A stretch of DNA of 41,871 nucleotides from Dactylosporangium sp. AC04546 (GTDB lineage: Bacteria > Actinomycetota > Actinomycetes > Mycobacteriales > Micromonosporaceae), in contig NZ_JAHYSG010000106.1 in NCBI RefSeq assembly GCF_022095675.1, forward strand, positions 1-41,871, in the 5' to 3' direction. A program made the position numbers and the translations under genes. Shown here one piece after another: positions 8,443-16,904 of the stretch. Positions within the stretch are counted from its first letter, which is position 1. Every line of letters starts with the position of its first letter. The notes under the pieces are model-generated. The model was not told the origin of the DNA and searched no databases. It was given only the letters and a program-made list of their open reading frames with translations.

Positions 8443-8637
8443 ATGGTCATCCCGAAGCGGGCGCGGATCCTGCTCTGGTTCTTCGGTGTCGTGCTGCTCG
8501 CCGTGCTCGTGCTGGGTGCCTTCGGGGCGTTCGACTCGCCCATGGAGATGTTCGCGGCCCTCGCCGCGCTGCTCGCCGGGCTCGGGACCGTTGGCCTTGC
8601 CCTGAGCTACTACTTCAACTGGCCGCCGCGAGACTAG
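8443..8637 (+). CDS. Small two-helix membrane protein, 64 aa
   Basis: 64-residue protein starting MVIPKRARILLWFFG. Two hydrophobic helices (about 8-27 and 33-55) are joined by a short acidic loop containing FDSPMEMF, and the tail is YYFNWPPRD. Family unknown. I preferred the ATG at 8443 over the GTG at 8422 because of the TACAGT -10 box immediately before it. Its TAG stop (8635-8637) shares the tetranucleotide CTAG with the TAG stop of the convergent broken gene at 8634-9543. Positive residues before helix 1 suggest a cytoplasmic N-terminus. Confidence 0.65.
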   Translation: MVIPKRARILLWFFGVVLLAVLVLGAFGAFDSPMEMFAALAALLAGLGTVGLALSYYFNWPPRD

Positions 8638-9543
8638 TCGCTGTTCACCCAGAACCAGTCGGCCGGCTCGTGGTCGACGCCGGCCTCCGTGAACCAGGCC
8701 GCCACGCGGTCGCGGGCGGCGCCCAGTTCCTGGCCGTCGGCCAGGTCACCCGACGCCACGCGGGCGCGGAAGGCGCGGGCCAGGCGGTCCTCCAGGGTGC
8801 CGCGGGCATCCGGGTTCGGGGACAGGTGCTCGACCAGGGCGGCCAGGCTGGCGTACCGCGTGCGGACCCCGTATGAGTACTCGCGGCCCGCGTCGCCGCG
8901 CTGGGGCAGGTAGTCGTACTCCTCGTGGAAGGAGATGCGGCCCGCCTCCGGGTCGATGCGCAGCACCAGCTGGAAGATGCAGTCGGTCGACGTGCGGTGG
9001 ACGCGCAGCAGCCGCTCGGTACGCATGAAGCCCTCCTGTTTCGCCTCGACGCCGGCCGCCGCGAACCACTCGGCGACCCGGCCGCGGTTGGCCTGGCGGG
9101 GGAGATCCGGGGCGAGCCGGCCGTCGGCGGCGAGGGCGTCGAAGCACGCGACCAGGCGGTCGTCGGCGCGGCCCGGGAACGTGCGGCCGAGCAGCCCTCG
9201 AAATGGTCGGCCAGCGTCTCCGTCGCGTCGAGCGGCGCGACGACGGAGTGGACCGTGCCGCCGTCGCGGTGCTCGGTGGCCGTCAGCAGCGGATGTCCAC
9301 AATGGACCTCCAGTGCGCGTCGTAGCCGACACCGGCCGACACGCACCGATGTGCGATCGTGTCGCGATTCCAGTCGCCCCCGGAAGTGCGGATGCAACTC
9401 CGGGCCGCGGTGAGGATCTCGACCACCCGTCGAGCGAGTGCTTCGAGGGAATCCGACATTTCCGATTCGTCACGCGAAGCGGCGGCGGGCGGGAAGGTGG
9501 ACCCGACCGCGGACAGCAGCGTGGGCAGGCTGGTCGTGGGCAC
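8634..9543 (-). pseudogene. Unrecognised gene, apparently broken by two -1 frameshifts, with duplicated WF-AGV motif
   Basis: Coding signal moves through three frames on the minus strand. 9543-9283 encodes a helical start (MSDSLEALARRVVEIL from an ATG at 9459, or from a GTG at 9543) ending RSIVDIRC-stop. About 9290-9195 continues as LLTATEHRDGGTVHSVV to ADHFEG. About 9190-8634 continues as LLGRTFPGRADDRL to the stop. Adding one base at each junction would restore a single protein of about 270-300 residues. Both junctions fall in a GCTGCT context. The C-terminal half holds two copies of a helical unit: RLVACFDALAADGRLAP with RVAEWFAAAGVE, and RLARAFRARVASGDLAD with RVAAWFTEAGVD. No family recognised. 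Third-position AT is higher in the N-terminal part than in neighbouring genes. It could be a true pseudogene or sequencing errors. Confidence 0.55.
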
Positions 9544-9610
9544 CAGGACCGAGCCGAAGCGGCCCCGGTCGTCCGGGGGCCCGCGATCACCCGCATGGAG
9601 GGCAATCTAC

Positions 9611-10813
9611 CTACACGGGCGTCGCGAAGGGGACCGTGTCGATGCCCAGCGCCAGCGCGACCGCGCCCAGCGCGGCCGCCCGCAGAGCCAGGGCGCTCTG
9701 CACCACCTCGACGGAGTCGGCCGCCGCGGCCAGGGCCGTCTCGGCCAGGCCCCGCTGCAGCGGCTCGCGGAGCAGGTCGGTGGCGGCGCCGAGTTCGTCG
9801 CCGAGCAGGACGCGCTGGGGGTTGATGAGGTTGACCAGGTTGCCGAGGGCGTAGCCGAGCTGCGTGCCGGCGTCCATGATCAGGCGGCGGCAGCCGGGGT
9901 CGCCGGACTGGGCGTACTGGATCAGGCCGGCCAGGTCGTGCAGCTCCGGGTGGGACTGGCGGGCGTGGGCCAGCAGGGCGCGGCCGCCGACCGCGAGCTC
10001 GACGCAGCCGCGGTTGCCGCAGCGGCAGACCGCCCCGCGGGCGTCCAGCGTCACGTGGCCCAGTTCGCCCGCCGTGCCGGCCGTGCCGCGGTACAGGCGG
10101 CCGTCCAGGACGATCCCGGCGCCGATGCCGGTCGCGAGCTTCACGTAGACCAGGTCGGTGCAGCCCCGCCCGGCGCCCCAGACGTACTCGCCCAGGGTGG
10201 CCAGGTTGGCGTCGTTGTCGACCCGGACCGGCAGGTCGAGGCGGGCGGTGAGCTCCTCGGCCGGGAGCAGGTCGGCCCAGCCGGGCAGCATGGGCGGCGA
10301 GCCGATCCGCCAGTCGCGGGTGATCGGGGCCGGCACGCCCAGGCCGACGCCGACGACCTCGGTGCGGGTGGCGCCGATGTCGGCCAGGGCGGCGTCGATG
10401 AGGCCGACCGCGAGGTCCAGCGCGTCGAACGGCCGGTCGTCGATGTCGAAGTCGGTGCGGGCCTCCCGCTCGGCGAGGACCGCGTGGCCGAGGTCGGCCA
10501 GGGCGACACGGACGTGCCGGCGGCCGATGTCGGCGCCGACCGCGATGCCGGCCTGGCGGGTCAGCTGGACCACCGACGCGGGGCGGCCGCCGACCGGGCG
10601 GGCCGCGGCGCCGGTGCGCTCGCTGACCAGGCCCGCGCCGCCGAGGTCGGTGAGCACCGCGGAGACCGTCGGCCGGGACAGTCCGCTGAGCGTGACCAGC
10701 TCGGCCCGGGTGCGGGGGCCGTACAGGCGCAGCGTCTCGGCGACCCTCCTGGCCGTCCCGCCCAGCTCGCGGCGCCACAGGTCGCGGGGATACGTCGGTT
10801 GCGCCGCCGCCAC
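9611..10813 (-). CDS. ROK-family transcriptional regulator
   Basis: 400-residue repressor of the NagC/XylR (ROK) class. The N-terminal winged HTH (about 20-75) includes GPRTRAELVTLSGLSRPTVSA. The sugar-kinase-like body has VGADIGRRHVRVAL in place of the usual DxGGT phosphate loop, so kinase activity is unlikely. It keeps the catalytic-type DNDANL, the glycine loop ATGIGAGIV and the zinc signature GH followed by CRCGNRGCVE. Start is a GTG. It is divergent from the ABC sugar importer at 11084-14274 across a 270-base spacer, so it probably controls that importer in response to a sugar or sugar phosphate; this is inference from position. It is not fused to the downstream broken gene, although one reading frame runs through both. 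Confidence 0.9.
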   Translation of the reverse strand: MAAAQPTYPRDLWRRELGGTARRVAETLRLYGPRTRAELVTLSGLSRPTVSAVLTDLGGAGLVSERTGAAARPVGGRPASVVQLTRQAGIAVGADIGRRHVRVALADLGHAVLAEREARTDFDIDDRPFDALDLAVGLIDAALADIGATRTEVVGVGLGVPAPITRDWRIGSPPMLPGWADLLPAEELTARLDLPVRVDNDANLATLGEYVWGAGRGCTDLVYVKLATGIGAGIVLDGRLYRGTAGTAGELGHVTLDARGAVCRCGNRGCVELAVGGRALLAHARQSHPELHDLAGLIQYAQSGDPGCRRLIMDAGTQLGYALGNLVNLINPQRVLLGDELGAATDLLREPLQRGLAETALAAAADSVEVVQSALALRAAALGAVALALGIDTVPFATPV

Positions 10814-10916
10814 GGCGCGTAATCCTGCAACCGCACCGGCAGTTATGTCAAGGTCTTACCGAACCGCACCCTCGCGGCGCACGCGGTCTGTCCGGCCTCA
10901 CCGCAGATTGCAGGGA

Positions 10917-10945
10917 TGTCACAACTCGAATGCCAGGAGTTGACA
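10917..10945 (+). promoter_or_regulatory. Operator-like inverted repeat overlapping a TTGACA box
   Basis: TGTCACAACTC (10917-10927) and GAGTTGACA (10937-10945) are near-perfect inverted arms in the spacer between the ROK regulator and the importer genes. The second arm contains a consensus -35 hexamer, TTGACA (10940-10945). No good -10 stands 16-18 bases downstream, so the promoter assignment is weak. The symmetry still makes this the best candidate operator in the spacer. Confidence 0.35.
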
Positions 10946-11083
10946 GAACCCCCGCCAAAGACGAAGGTCCCGAGTGAGACCTTTCCCGCAAGGTTCAACA
11001 CGTTCACACACACCCACACTCCGCAACCGCAAGCATGTGACACACCCCCGAGCAACGTGCAACATCCCGTGATGGAGGGACGA

Positions 11084-12361
11084 ATGCGCTTCAGCGGAAG
11101 CACTCGCGTGGCGTTCGCCGCCGCCGGCGTCGCGCTGGCCCTGGTGGCCAGCGGCTGTGGTGCCGACGACGGCGACGGCAGCAGCGGCACCGGCAGCAAG
11201 CAGGTCGAGGTCTTCACCTGGTGGGCCGACGGCGGCGAGAAGGCCGGCCTCGACGGCCTGGTGACGCAGTTCAAGACGGACTGCTCGCAGTACGAGTTCG
11301 TCAACGGCGCGGTCGCCGGCGGTGCCGGTTCGAACGCCAAGCAGGTGCTGGCCTCCCGGCTGCAGCAGAACGACCCGCCGGACACGTTCCAGGCGCACGC
11401 CGGCGCCGAGCTGACCGACTACATCAAGGCCGGCCAGATCGAGGACCTCTCCGCGCAGTACAAGGAGTGGGGCCTCGACAGCGCGTTCCCGAAGGGCCTC
11501 GTCGACAGCCTGACGGTCAACGGCAAGATCTACTCCGTGCCGGCCAACATCCACCGCGCCAACGTGCTGTGGGCGAACAAGAAGGTCCTCGCCGACGCCG
11601 GCATCACCGCCGCGCCCAAGGACCTGGCCGAGTTCTTCACCCAGCTCGACACGCTCAAGGCCAAGGGCGTCGCCGCCCCGCTCGCGCTGGGCAAGGACTG
11701 GACCCAGCAGATGCTGTTCGAGGCCGTCCTGATCAGCGACCTCGGCGCCGACAAGTTCACCGGCCTGTGGAACGGCAAGACCGACTGGGCGAGCGCCGAC
11801 GTCACCAAGGGCATCGAGGACTATAAGAAGCTGCTGACGTACTCCAACAAGGACCGCGACACCTTCGACTGGACCGACGCCGAGAAGATGATCATGGAGG
11901 GCAAGGCCGCCTACCAGCTCATGGGTGACTGGGAGGCCGCCGACCTCGACGCCAAGGGCTTCAAGGACTACAGCTACTCGGTCTTCCCGGGCAACGGCAA
12001 CGCCTACCAGTGGCTCGCCGACTCGTTCGTGCTGCCGAAGGGCGCCAAGAACCCCGAGGGCACCAAGTGCTGGCTGAAGACCCTGGGCAGCACCGCCGGC
12101 CAGAAGGCCTTCAACACCAAGAAGGGCTCGATCCCGGCCCGCACCGACTCGGTCGCCAGCGACTACCCGGCCTACCAGCAGGCGGCCATCGCCGACTGGG
12201 CCAAGGGCGTCGCCGTCCCGTCCTGCCCGCACGGCTCGGCCTGCTCGCAGGGCTGGCAGGGTGCGGTCGCCTCGGCGCAGGGCAAGTTCTCCAGCGACGG
12301 TAACGTCGCCGCCCTGCAGACCGCGCTCGTCGCCGCGGCGAAGCAGTACGCCGGCAAGTAA
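11084..12361 (+). CDS. Sugar ABC transporter substrate-binding lipoprotein (CUT1, glucose/mannose-like)
   Basis: 425-residue extracellular solute-binding protein. The signal peptide ends in a lipobox, LVASGC, with Cys25 as the lipid anchor. The mature part opens VEVFTWWADGGEKAGLDGL, typical of CUT1 family binding proteins. The stretch with QAHAGAELTDYIKAGQIEDL and VNGKIYSVPANIHRANVLW resembles GtsA-type glucose/mannose binders. Several Cys in the C-terminal third (KCWLK, PSCPHGSACSQGW) may form disulfides. I chose the ATG at 11084 because GGAGG lies 6 bases upstream; the frame is open further up but carries no signal peptide. It is first of three importer genes, with no ATPase in the cluster. 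The substrate is inferred only from resemblance. Confidence 0.9.
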   Translation: MRFSGSTRVAFAAAGVALALVASGCGADDGDGSSGTGSKQVEVFTWWADGGEKAGLDGLVTQFKTDCSQYEFVNGAVAGGAGSNAKQVLASRLQQNDPPDTFQAHAGAELTDYIKAGQIEDLSAQYKEWGLDSAFPKGLVDSLTVNGKIYSVPANIHRANVLWANKKVLADAGITAAPKDLAEFFTQLDTLKAKGVAAPLALGKDWTQQMLFEAVLISDLGADKFTGLWNGKTDWASADVTKGIEDYKKLLTYSNKDRDTFDWTDAEKMIMEGKAAYQLMGDWEAADLDAKGFKDYSYSVFPGNGNAYQWLADSFVLPKGAKNPEGTKCWLKTLGSTAGQKAFNTKKGSIPARTDSVASDYPAYQQAAIADWAKGVAVPSCPHGSACSQGWQGAVASAQGKFSSDGNVAALQTALVAAAKQYAGK

Positions 12362-12379
12362 CCAGAGGAGTACAACGGA

Positions 12380-12413
12380 CGCACCGGAGCGGGCACACGC
12401 CTGCTCCGGTGCG
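12380..12413 (+). promoter_or_regulatory. Intra-operon hairpin between binding protein and permease genes
   Basis: Arms 12380-12390 and 12403-12413 pair perfectly over 11 bp, and 12391-12394 can extend the stem against 12399-12402 to about 15 bp with a 4-base ACAC loop. It lies 18 bases after the binding-protein stop and before the permease ribosome site, with no U-run. The likely role is 3'-end protection or partial termination that keeps binding protein in excess over permease. Confidence 0.6.
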
Positions 12414-12433
12414 CCCATGACGGAGGACCCGCG

Positions 12434-13375
12434 GTGACCACCACTCAAGCAACCCGACCCCGGCGCAGTCCCGGAGCGACCCGCGCGAAGCTGCGCCGGT
12501 GGGCCCCGGGTCTCATCCTGCTGTCACCCTCGCTCGTGCTCCTGGCGGTCTTCGTGTACGGCCTGATCGGCTGGACGGCGAAGCTGAGCTTCAGCGACGA
12601 GCACGACGCCCTCGGCAGCAAGGGCTTCGTCGGCCTCAAGAACTTCACCGACCTCTTCACCGAGGACATCAACGACCGGTTCGTCCACTCGCTGAAGAAC
12701 CTGCTCGTCTTCACCGTCGTGTTCATGGTCGGCGCGATGCTGATGGGCCTGCTGTGGGCCTTCCTGCTGGAGCGGGGCGTGCGCGGCGAGGGCTTCTTCC
12801 GCGCCGTCTACCTGTTCCCGATGGCCGTCTCGTTCGTCGCCAGCGGCGTCGTGTGGCGCTGGCTGATGAACTCGGGCACCGACGACTCGGCCGGCGGCCT
12901 CAACCGCATCTTCGTCGACCTGCACCTCGGGTTCCTGCAGAACCCCTGGTGGACCGACCCCGACTGGGGCATGGCGGCGATGGCGCTGCCGGCGATCTGG
13001 CAGCTGTCGGGCTACGTGATGGCGCTGTTCCTGTCCGGCTTCCGGGGCATCCCGGCCGAGCTGCGCGAGGCCGCCGCCGTCGACGGGGCGACCGGCTGGC
13101 AGCTCTACCGGCACGTGCTCTTCCCGCAGCTCACCCCGACCGCGCTGTCCGCGCTCATCATCCTCGGCCACATGTCGATGAAGATGTTCGACCTCATCAT
13201 GTCGGTGTCCGGCGCCCAGTGGATCACCGAGGTCCCCGCGGTCTACGTCTGGCAGACGCTGCTGACCAGCGACTACGCCAAGGCGGCGGCCATCTCGATC
13301 ATCCTGCTGGGGCTGGTCGCGATCGTGATCGTGCCGTACCTCATCTACAACAACCGGGTGGAGCGCCGCTCATGA
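12434..13375 (+). CDS. Sugar ABC transporter permease, MalF-like
   Basis: 313-residue inner-membrane permease with about six helices. The first is GLILLSPSLVLLAVFVYGLI (about residues 31-50). The coupling EAA motif ELREAAAVDGATGWQLYRHV is followed by LFPQL, which contacts the ATPase. Start is a GTG preceded by GGAGG. The stop overlaps the next permease ATG (ATGA, four bases), so the two permeases are translationally coupled. It forms a heterodimer with the 13372-14274 product and uses the binding protein at 11084-12361. The ATPase is not in the window and is probably a shared MsiK. Confidence 0.9.
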   Translation: MTTTQATRPRRSPGATRAKLRRWAPGLILLSPSLVLLAVFVYGLIGWTAKLSFSDEHDALGSKGFVGLKNFTDLFTEDINDRFVHSLKNLLVFTVVFMVGAMLMGLLWAFLLERGVRGEGFFRAVYLFPMAVSFVASGVVWRWLMNSGTDDSAGGLNRIFVDLHLGFLQNPWWTDPDWGMAAMALPAIWQLSGYVMALFLSGFRGIPAELREAAAVDGATGWQLYRHVLFPQLTPTALSALIILGHMSMKMFDLIMSVSGAQWITEVPAVYVWQTLLTSDYAKAAAISIILLGLVAIVIVPYLIYNNRVERRS

Positions 13376-14274
13376 CCACGGGCACTGTGACGCCGGCCCC
13401 GGAGGCGGTCGACGCCCCGGCGCCGCGCAAGAAGCCGCGGGGCTCGGTCCATCGCCGCTCGCCGCTCGCGCGGGTCGTCACGTACGTCCTGCTGCTGTTC
13501 TTCCTGATCATCATCCTGATGCCGGCCTACGTGCTCGTCGTCACGAGCCTGAAGTCCGGCCGGGAGATCGGCGTCAACGGGCAGTGGAACCTGCCCTCCG
13601 AGTGGACCTTCGCGTCGTGGGAGAAGGCGTGGACGTCGCTGCGCCCGTCCTTCATCCGCACGTTCGAGCTGGCGATCCCGGTGGCGCTGATCTCGTCGGT
13701 GCTCGGCGCCGCCAACGGCTTCGTGCTCTCGCGCTGGCGGTTCCCGGGCGCCGACGTGGTGTTCACGCTGATCCTGTTCGGCATGTTCATCCCGTACCAG
13801 GCCGTCATGATCCCGCTGCGCCAGATCGTGCACGAGATCGGCCTGCCACCGGGCATCTCGACGCTGATCTTCGTGCACTGCGTCTACGGCATCCCGATCT
13901 GCACGCTGATCTTCCGTAACTACTACGCCACGACCGTGCCGGTGGAGCTCATCGAGGCGAGCCGGGTCGACGGCGCCGGCATGCTGCGCACGTTCTGGTC
14001 GGTGATCCTGCCGGTCTCCGCGCCGGGCTTCGTCGTGACGATCATCTGGCAGTTCACCTCGGCCTGGAACGACTACCTGTTCGCCATCTTCATGTCGAAC
14101 ACCCGCAACGGGCCGGTGACGATCGCCTTGAACGCGCTGGCCGGCGCCCAGTCGCCGGACTACGCCGCCTCGATGGCGGGCGCGCTCATCGCGTCGCTGC
14201 CCACGCTGCTGGTGTACATCGTGCTGGGCCGCTGGTTCATCGGCGGCCTGATGGCGGGCTCGGTCAAGAGCTGA
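13372..14274 (+). CDS. Sugar ABC transporter permease, MalG-like
   Basis: 300-residue second permease. A cytoplasmic Pro/Arg-rich start (about 1-32) is followed by the first helix, VVTYVLLLFFLIIILMPAYV, and five more. The EAA loop reads ELIEASRVDGAGMLRTFW, then VILPVSAPG. The conserved tail SAWNDYLFAIFM is typical of CUT1 MalG-type subunits. Its ATG overlaps the stop of the preceding permease gene. Ten bases after the stop begins a strong hairpin terminator, so this is the last gene of the importer operon. Confidence 0.9.
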   Translation: MTTGTVTPAPEAVDAPAPRKKPRGSVHRRSPLARVVTYVLLLFFLIIILMPAYVLVVTSLKSGREIGVNGQWNLPSEWTFASWEKAWTSLRPSFIRTFELAIPVALISSVLGAANGFVLSRWRFPGADVVFTLILFGMFIPYQAVMIPLRQIVHEIGLPPGISTLIFVHCVYGIPICTLIFRNYYATTVPVELIEASRVDGAGMLRTFWSVILPVSAPGFVVTIIWQFTSAWNDYLFAIFMSNTRNGPVTIALNALAGAQSPDYAASMAGALIASLPTLLVYIVLGRWFIGGLMAGSVKS

Positions 14275-14283
14275 GCCACACAG

Positions 14284-14319
14284 AACAGCGGTCCGCCGGA
14301 ACCCCGGCGGGCCGCTGTT
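14284..14319 (+). terminator. Terminator of the ROK-linked importer operon
   Basis: 16-bp stem (14284-14299 with 14304-14319, one G-U pair) around a four-base AACC loop, just after the last permease. Its end abuts the murB -10 box at 14319-14324. Confidence 0.8.
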
Positions 14320-14324
14320 AGGCT
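14319..14324 (+). promoter_or_regulatory. -10 box of leaderless murB promoter
   Basis: TAGGCT, 6 bases before the GTG at 14331. It touches the base of the preceding terminator hairpin. Confidence 0.5.
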
Positions 14325-14330
14325 GCCCGC

Positions 14331-15353
14331 GTGACCGTTACCTTCGCAGAGCTCACCACCATGCGGGTGGGCGGCCCGATCGGCCGGCTGGAGATCACCG
14401 AGAGCACCGGCCACGCCGTCGACCTGCTGCGGGCGCACGACGAGCGCGTGCCGCTGCTGGTGATCGGCGGCGGGTCGAACCTCGTGGTCGGCGACGAGGG
14501 CTTCGACGGTACCGTGATCAAAATGGCCTCCAAGGAGGTCGACCTCGACGGCGAGCGCGTCACCGCCTCGGCCGGCGTCGACTGGGACGGCCTCGTCGAG
14601 CTCACCGTGGCGGAGGGCCTGTCCGGCCTGGAGGCCCTGTCCGGCATCCCCGGCACGGTCGGCGGCACCCCGGTGCAGAACGTCGGCGCATACGGCTACC
14701 TCACCGGCGACGTGCTGGAGGCGGTCACCGTCTTCGACCGGCAGACCGGTGCGCTGGAGCGCTGGGGCGTCGAGCGGTGCGGGTTCGGCCCGCACCGGCA
14801 GTCGGTGTTCAAGCACACCGACCGCTGGGTGATCATCGACGTCACCTACCGGCTGCGCCGCAGCGACCAGTCCCTGCCGCTCACCTACGAGGTGCTGTAC
14901 CAGACGCTCGGCGTGGAGAAGGGCGGCACCGCCAAGCCGGCCGACGTGCGCGACTCGGTGCTGCAGATCCGCCGCGGCCGCGGCATGGTGCTCGACCCGG
15001 CCGACCACGACACGTGGAGCGTCGGGTCGTTCTTCGTCAACCCGGTCGTGCCGGCCGGCACCGTCCCCGCGAAGGTCTACGAGCGCGGCGGTCCCGCCTA
15101 CCCGGACCCCCAGGGCACCAAGCTGTCGGCGGCCTGGCTGATCCAGTCGTCGGGGTTTCAGCGGGGGTACGGCGGGGAGTGGGGCAACGGCCGGGTGACG
15201 CTGTCGAGCCGCCACACGCTGGCGATCACCAACCGGGGCGGCGCCACGGCGACCGACGTGGTGCGGTTCGCGGCGCACATCGCCGACGGCGTCGAGGCCG
15301 AGTACGGGCTGCGCCTGACCCCCGAGTGTGACCTGGTCAACTGCGCGTTCTGA
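14331..15353 (+). CDS. murB: UDP-N-acetylmuramate dehydrogenase (MurB)
   Basis: 340-residue cytoplasmic FAD enzyme that reduces UDP-GlcNAc-enolpyruvate to UDP-MurNAc with NADPH, an essential peptidoglycan step. The FAD-binding part begins TTMRVGGPIGRLEI and has VIGGGSNLVVGDEGFDG and GIPGTVGGTPVQNVGAYG. The catalytic part has SVGSFFVNPVV, whose Ser is the expected proton donor, and AAWLIQSSGF. The C-terminal signature is LTPECDLVN. The length fits a type I MurB. Start is a GTG right behind a TAGGCT -10 box. It stands alone between a sugar importer and a pectate lyase rather than in the dcw cluster, which is common for actinobacterial murB. Confidence 0.96.
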   Translation: MTVTFAELTTMRVGGPIGRLEITESTGHAVDLLRAHDERVPLLVIGGGSNLVVGDEGFDGTVIKMASKEVDLDGERVTASAGVDWDGLVELTVAEGLSGLEALSGIPGTVGGTPVQNVGAYGYLTGDVLEAVTVFDRQTGALERWGVERCGFGPHRQSVFKHTDRWVIIDVTYRLRRSDQSLPLTYEVLYQTLGVEKGGTAKPADVRDSVLQIRRGRGMVLDPADHDTWSVGSFFVNPVVPAGTVPAKVYERGGPAYPDPQGTKLSAAWLIQSSGFQRGYGGEWGNGRVTLSSRHTLAITNRGGATATDVVRFAAHIADGVEAEYGLRLTPECDLVNCAF

Positions 15354-15360
15354 GCACGGA

Positions 15361-15404
15361 GTCGGCCGGCCCGCCACCGGCGAGGTGGTGACGGACCGGC
15401 CGAC
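15361..15404. terminator. Bidirectional terminator between murB and pectate lyase
   Basis: Outer stem of 9 bp (15361-15369 with 15396-15404) and inner stem CCACC/GGTGG (15374-15378 with 15384-15388). It fills most of the 60-base gap between the two convergent stops. Confidence 0.65.
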
Positions 15405-15413
15405 GATCGTGTC

Positions 15414-16805
15414 CTACACCCAGTGGATGTCGGTGTCCGGGTTGTAGAGACAGTTCGTGCTGTCCGGGCCGGAGCCGATGTGGCTCGGCTCGCTGCCCTT
15501 CGGCACGCCCTTGTACTTGTCACAGATGATCGTCTTGTGCGACGAGTCGCCCACGATCGTGATGTTCGAGAACCGGGCCGTGTCGCCCCAGTTCGTGTTG
15601 ATGCCGGCGATCACCTTGGTCGACGTGGCGCGGATGTTGCTCACGACCACGTGCCGCTGGAACGAGTTGGTGCAGTTGCCGCACGCGCGGTACAGCTTGC
15701 CGGAGCTCTCCACGGAGAAGCCGGAGATGTTCACGGTGCCGTTGCCGTTGTGCTGGAACACCTTGTCGCTGGCCGACCTCGCGCCGCCGCCGATCACGTA
15801 GCTGGTGCCGCCGCCGGTGCCCATGAAGGTGGCGGCGTCCTCGCCCACGTCCTCCCACCAGACGTTCTGGATGGTGCAGGTGCCGAGGCAGTGGATGCCG
15901 TCACCGGCGGGTGCGCCGATGATGACGTTCTTGATCGTGCCGCCGTTGGCGACCTCGAACATCGGGTCCTGGCTTTCGCTCTGGCCGCCGTCGCCGATGC
16001 AGCAGTACCGCTTCATCCCGCCGTCGAGCGTGCCCGACACGCTGATCGTGCCGCTCACCGACACGTCACCGGTCTTCGACGGCCAGGAGCCCGACGGGTT
16101 GGTGCCGGTGGGCGTCGGCGTCGGGGTGCGCGACGGCGTCGGGGAGGCGGAGGTGGGCCCGGTGGTCGGGCCGGTCGTGGTCGGGCCGGGGCCCGCCGCG
16201 TCGCTCACCGTCACGTCGTCGAACGACGCGCTCGCGTACCCCGTCTGGATGCCGATCCGGCCCTTGGAGGCGACGCTGCTCGAGCCCGAGCCGACGACCG
16301 AGCCGTCGACCGAGCCGGAGATGCTGCTGCCGGAGACCGTGAGGCTCAGGGTGTACCACGTGCCGTTGCTCACGGTGCGGCTGGCGGAGCCGAGCACCGT
16401 GACCGAGCCGCTGTTCACGGCCTGCAGCTGCACCGCGTTACCGGGCAGCAGCGCCAGCCGGTAGAACGTCGTCGAGCTCGTCGACCGCGCGAGCAGGCCG
16501 ACGAACCCGTTGCTGCCGATCGACGAGGGCTGGACCCGGGCCGAGACCGTGTAGTTGGTCCAGCCGCTGTCGCCGGCGAACAGGCGGGCGTTCTCGCTGT
16601 CGGCGTTGCTCTGGTTCGCGGCGCCGGAGACGACGGCCCAGGTGCCGCCGGACTTCGACCAGCCGCTGGTGTCGCCGTCACTGAAGTTGTCGCTGAACAG
16701 GGTGGCCGCGAACGCGATCTGACTGAAGATCGCCGCCGCGGCGGTGAACGCGACGGCGCTGCCGGCCACGATGGGCCATCTGCGCCGCCTGGGTCGGGTG
16801 ACCAT
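15414..16805 (-). CDS. Secreted pectate lyase, PL3 family, with N-terminal LamG/DUF1080-like module
   Basis: 463-residue secreted enzyme that cleaves polygalacturonate by beta-elimination. The signal peptide (about 1-33) ends IFSQIAFAAT. A concanavalin-like domain (about 34-202) starts LFSDNFSDGDTSGWSKSGG and ends SFDDVTVSD. A Thr/Pro/Ser-rich linker (about 203-240) follows. The catalytic domain has PL3 hallmarks: GMKRYCCIGDGGQSESQDP, GDGIHCLGTCTIQNVWWEDV (with the acidic cluster of the calcium and active site) and KVFQHNGNGTV. Many Cys suggest disulfides. ATG start with GGAGG upstream. It has its own promoter and a LacI-type operator at 16905-16958. It lies directly downstream of, and on the same strand as, the uronate operon, so its product feeds that pathway. 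Confidence 0.92.
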   Translation of the reverse strand: MVTRPRRRRWPIVAGSAVAFTAAAAIFSQIAFAATLFSDNFSDGDTSGWSKSGGTWAVVSGAANQSNADSENARLFAGDSGWTNYTVSARVQPSSIGSNGFVGLLARSTSSTTFYRLALLPGNAVQLQAVNSGSVTVLGSASRTVSNGTWYTLSLTVSGSSISGSVDGSVVGSGSSSVASKGRIGIQTGYASASFDDVTVSDAAGPGPTTTGPTTGPTSASPTPSRTPTPTPTGTNPSGSWPSKTGDVSVSGTISVSGTLDGGMKRYCCIGDGGQSESQDPMFEVANGGTIKNVIIGAPAGDGIHCLGTCTIQNVWWEDVGEDAATFMGTGGGTSYVIGGGARSASDKVFQHNGNGTVNISGFSVESSGKLYRACGNCTNSFQRHVVVSNIRATSTKVIAGINTNWGDTARFSNITIVGDSSHKTIICDKYKGVPKGSEPSHIGSGPDSTNCLYNPDTDIHWV

Positions 16806-16904
16806 GCATTACCTCCGGAGATGGGTCGGAGACGCGTGCATGGGGTGTTCACGGCACGTGACTGGGCGGGTCTGCCGTGATGCGCGCCGGGGGAGAAGCA
16901 CTGA

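Noticed and set aside
4707..8543. Very long open frame (over 1200 codons) on the strand opposite the glucanase
   Set aside because: It has Arg/Gly/Val-biased composition with no domain pattern, mirrors the codon bias of the glucanase, and the plus-strand product has signal peptide, catalytic motifs and modules.
8634..10778. A single 714-codon frame joining the ROK region and the downstream broken gene
   Set aside because: The upper part is Arg/Pro/Gly-rich off-frame translation of the ROK gene. Only its last ~185 codons have real coding bias.
12499..13371. Extended frame running into the MalG-type permease from upstream
   Set aside because: That part is an off-frame reading of the MalF-type gene. 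The true start is the overlapping ATG at 13372.
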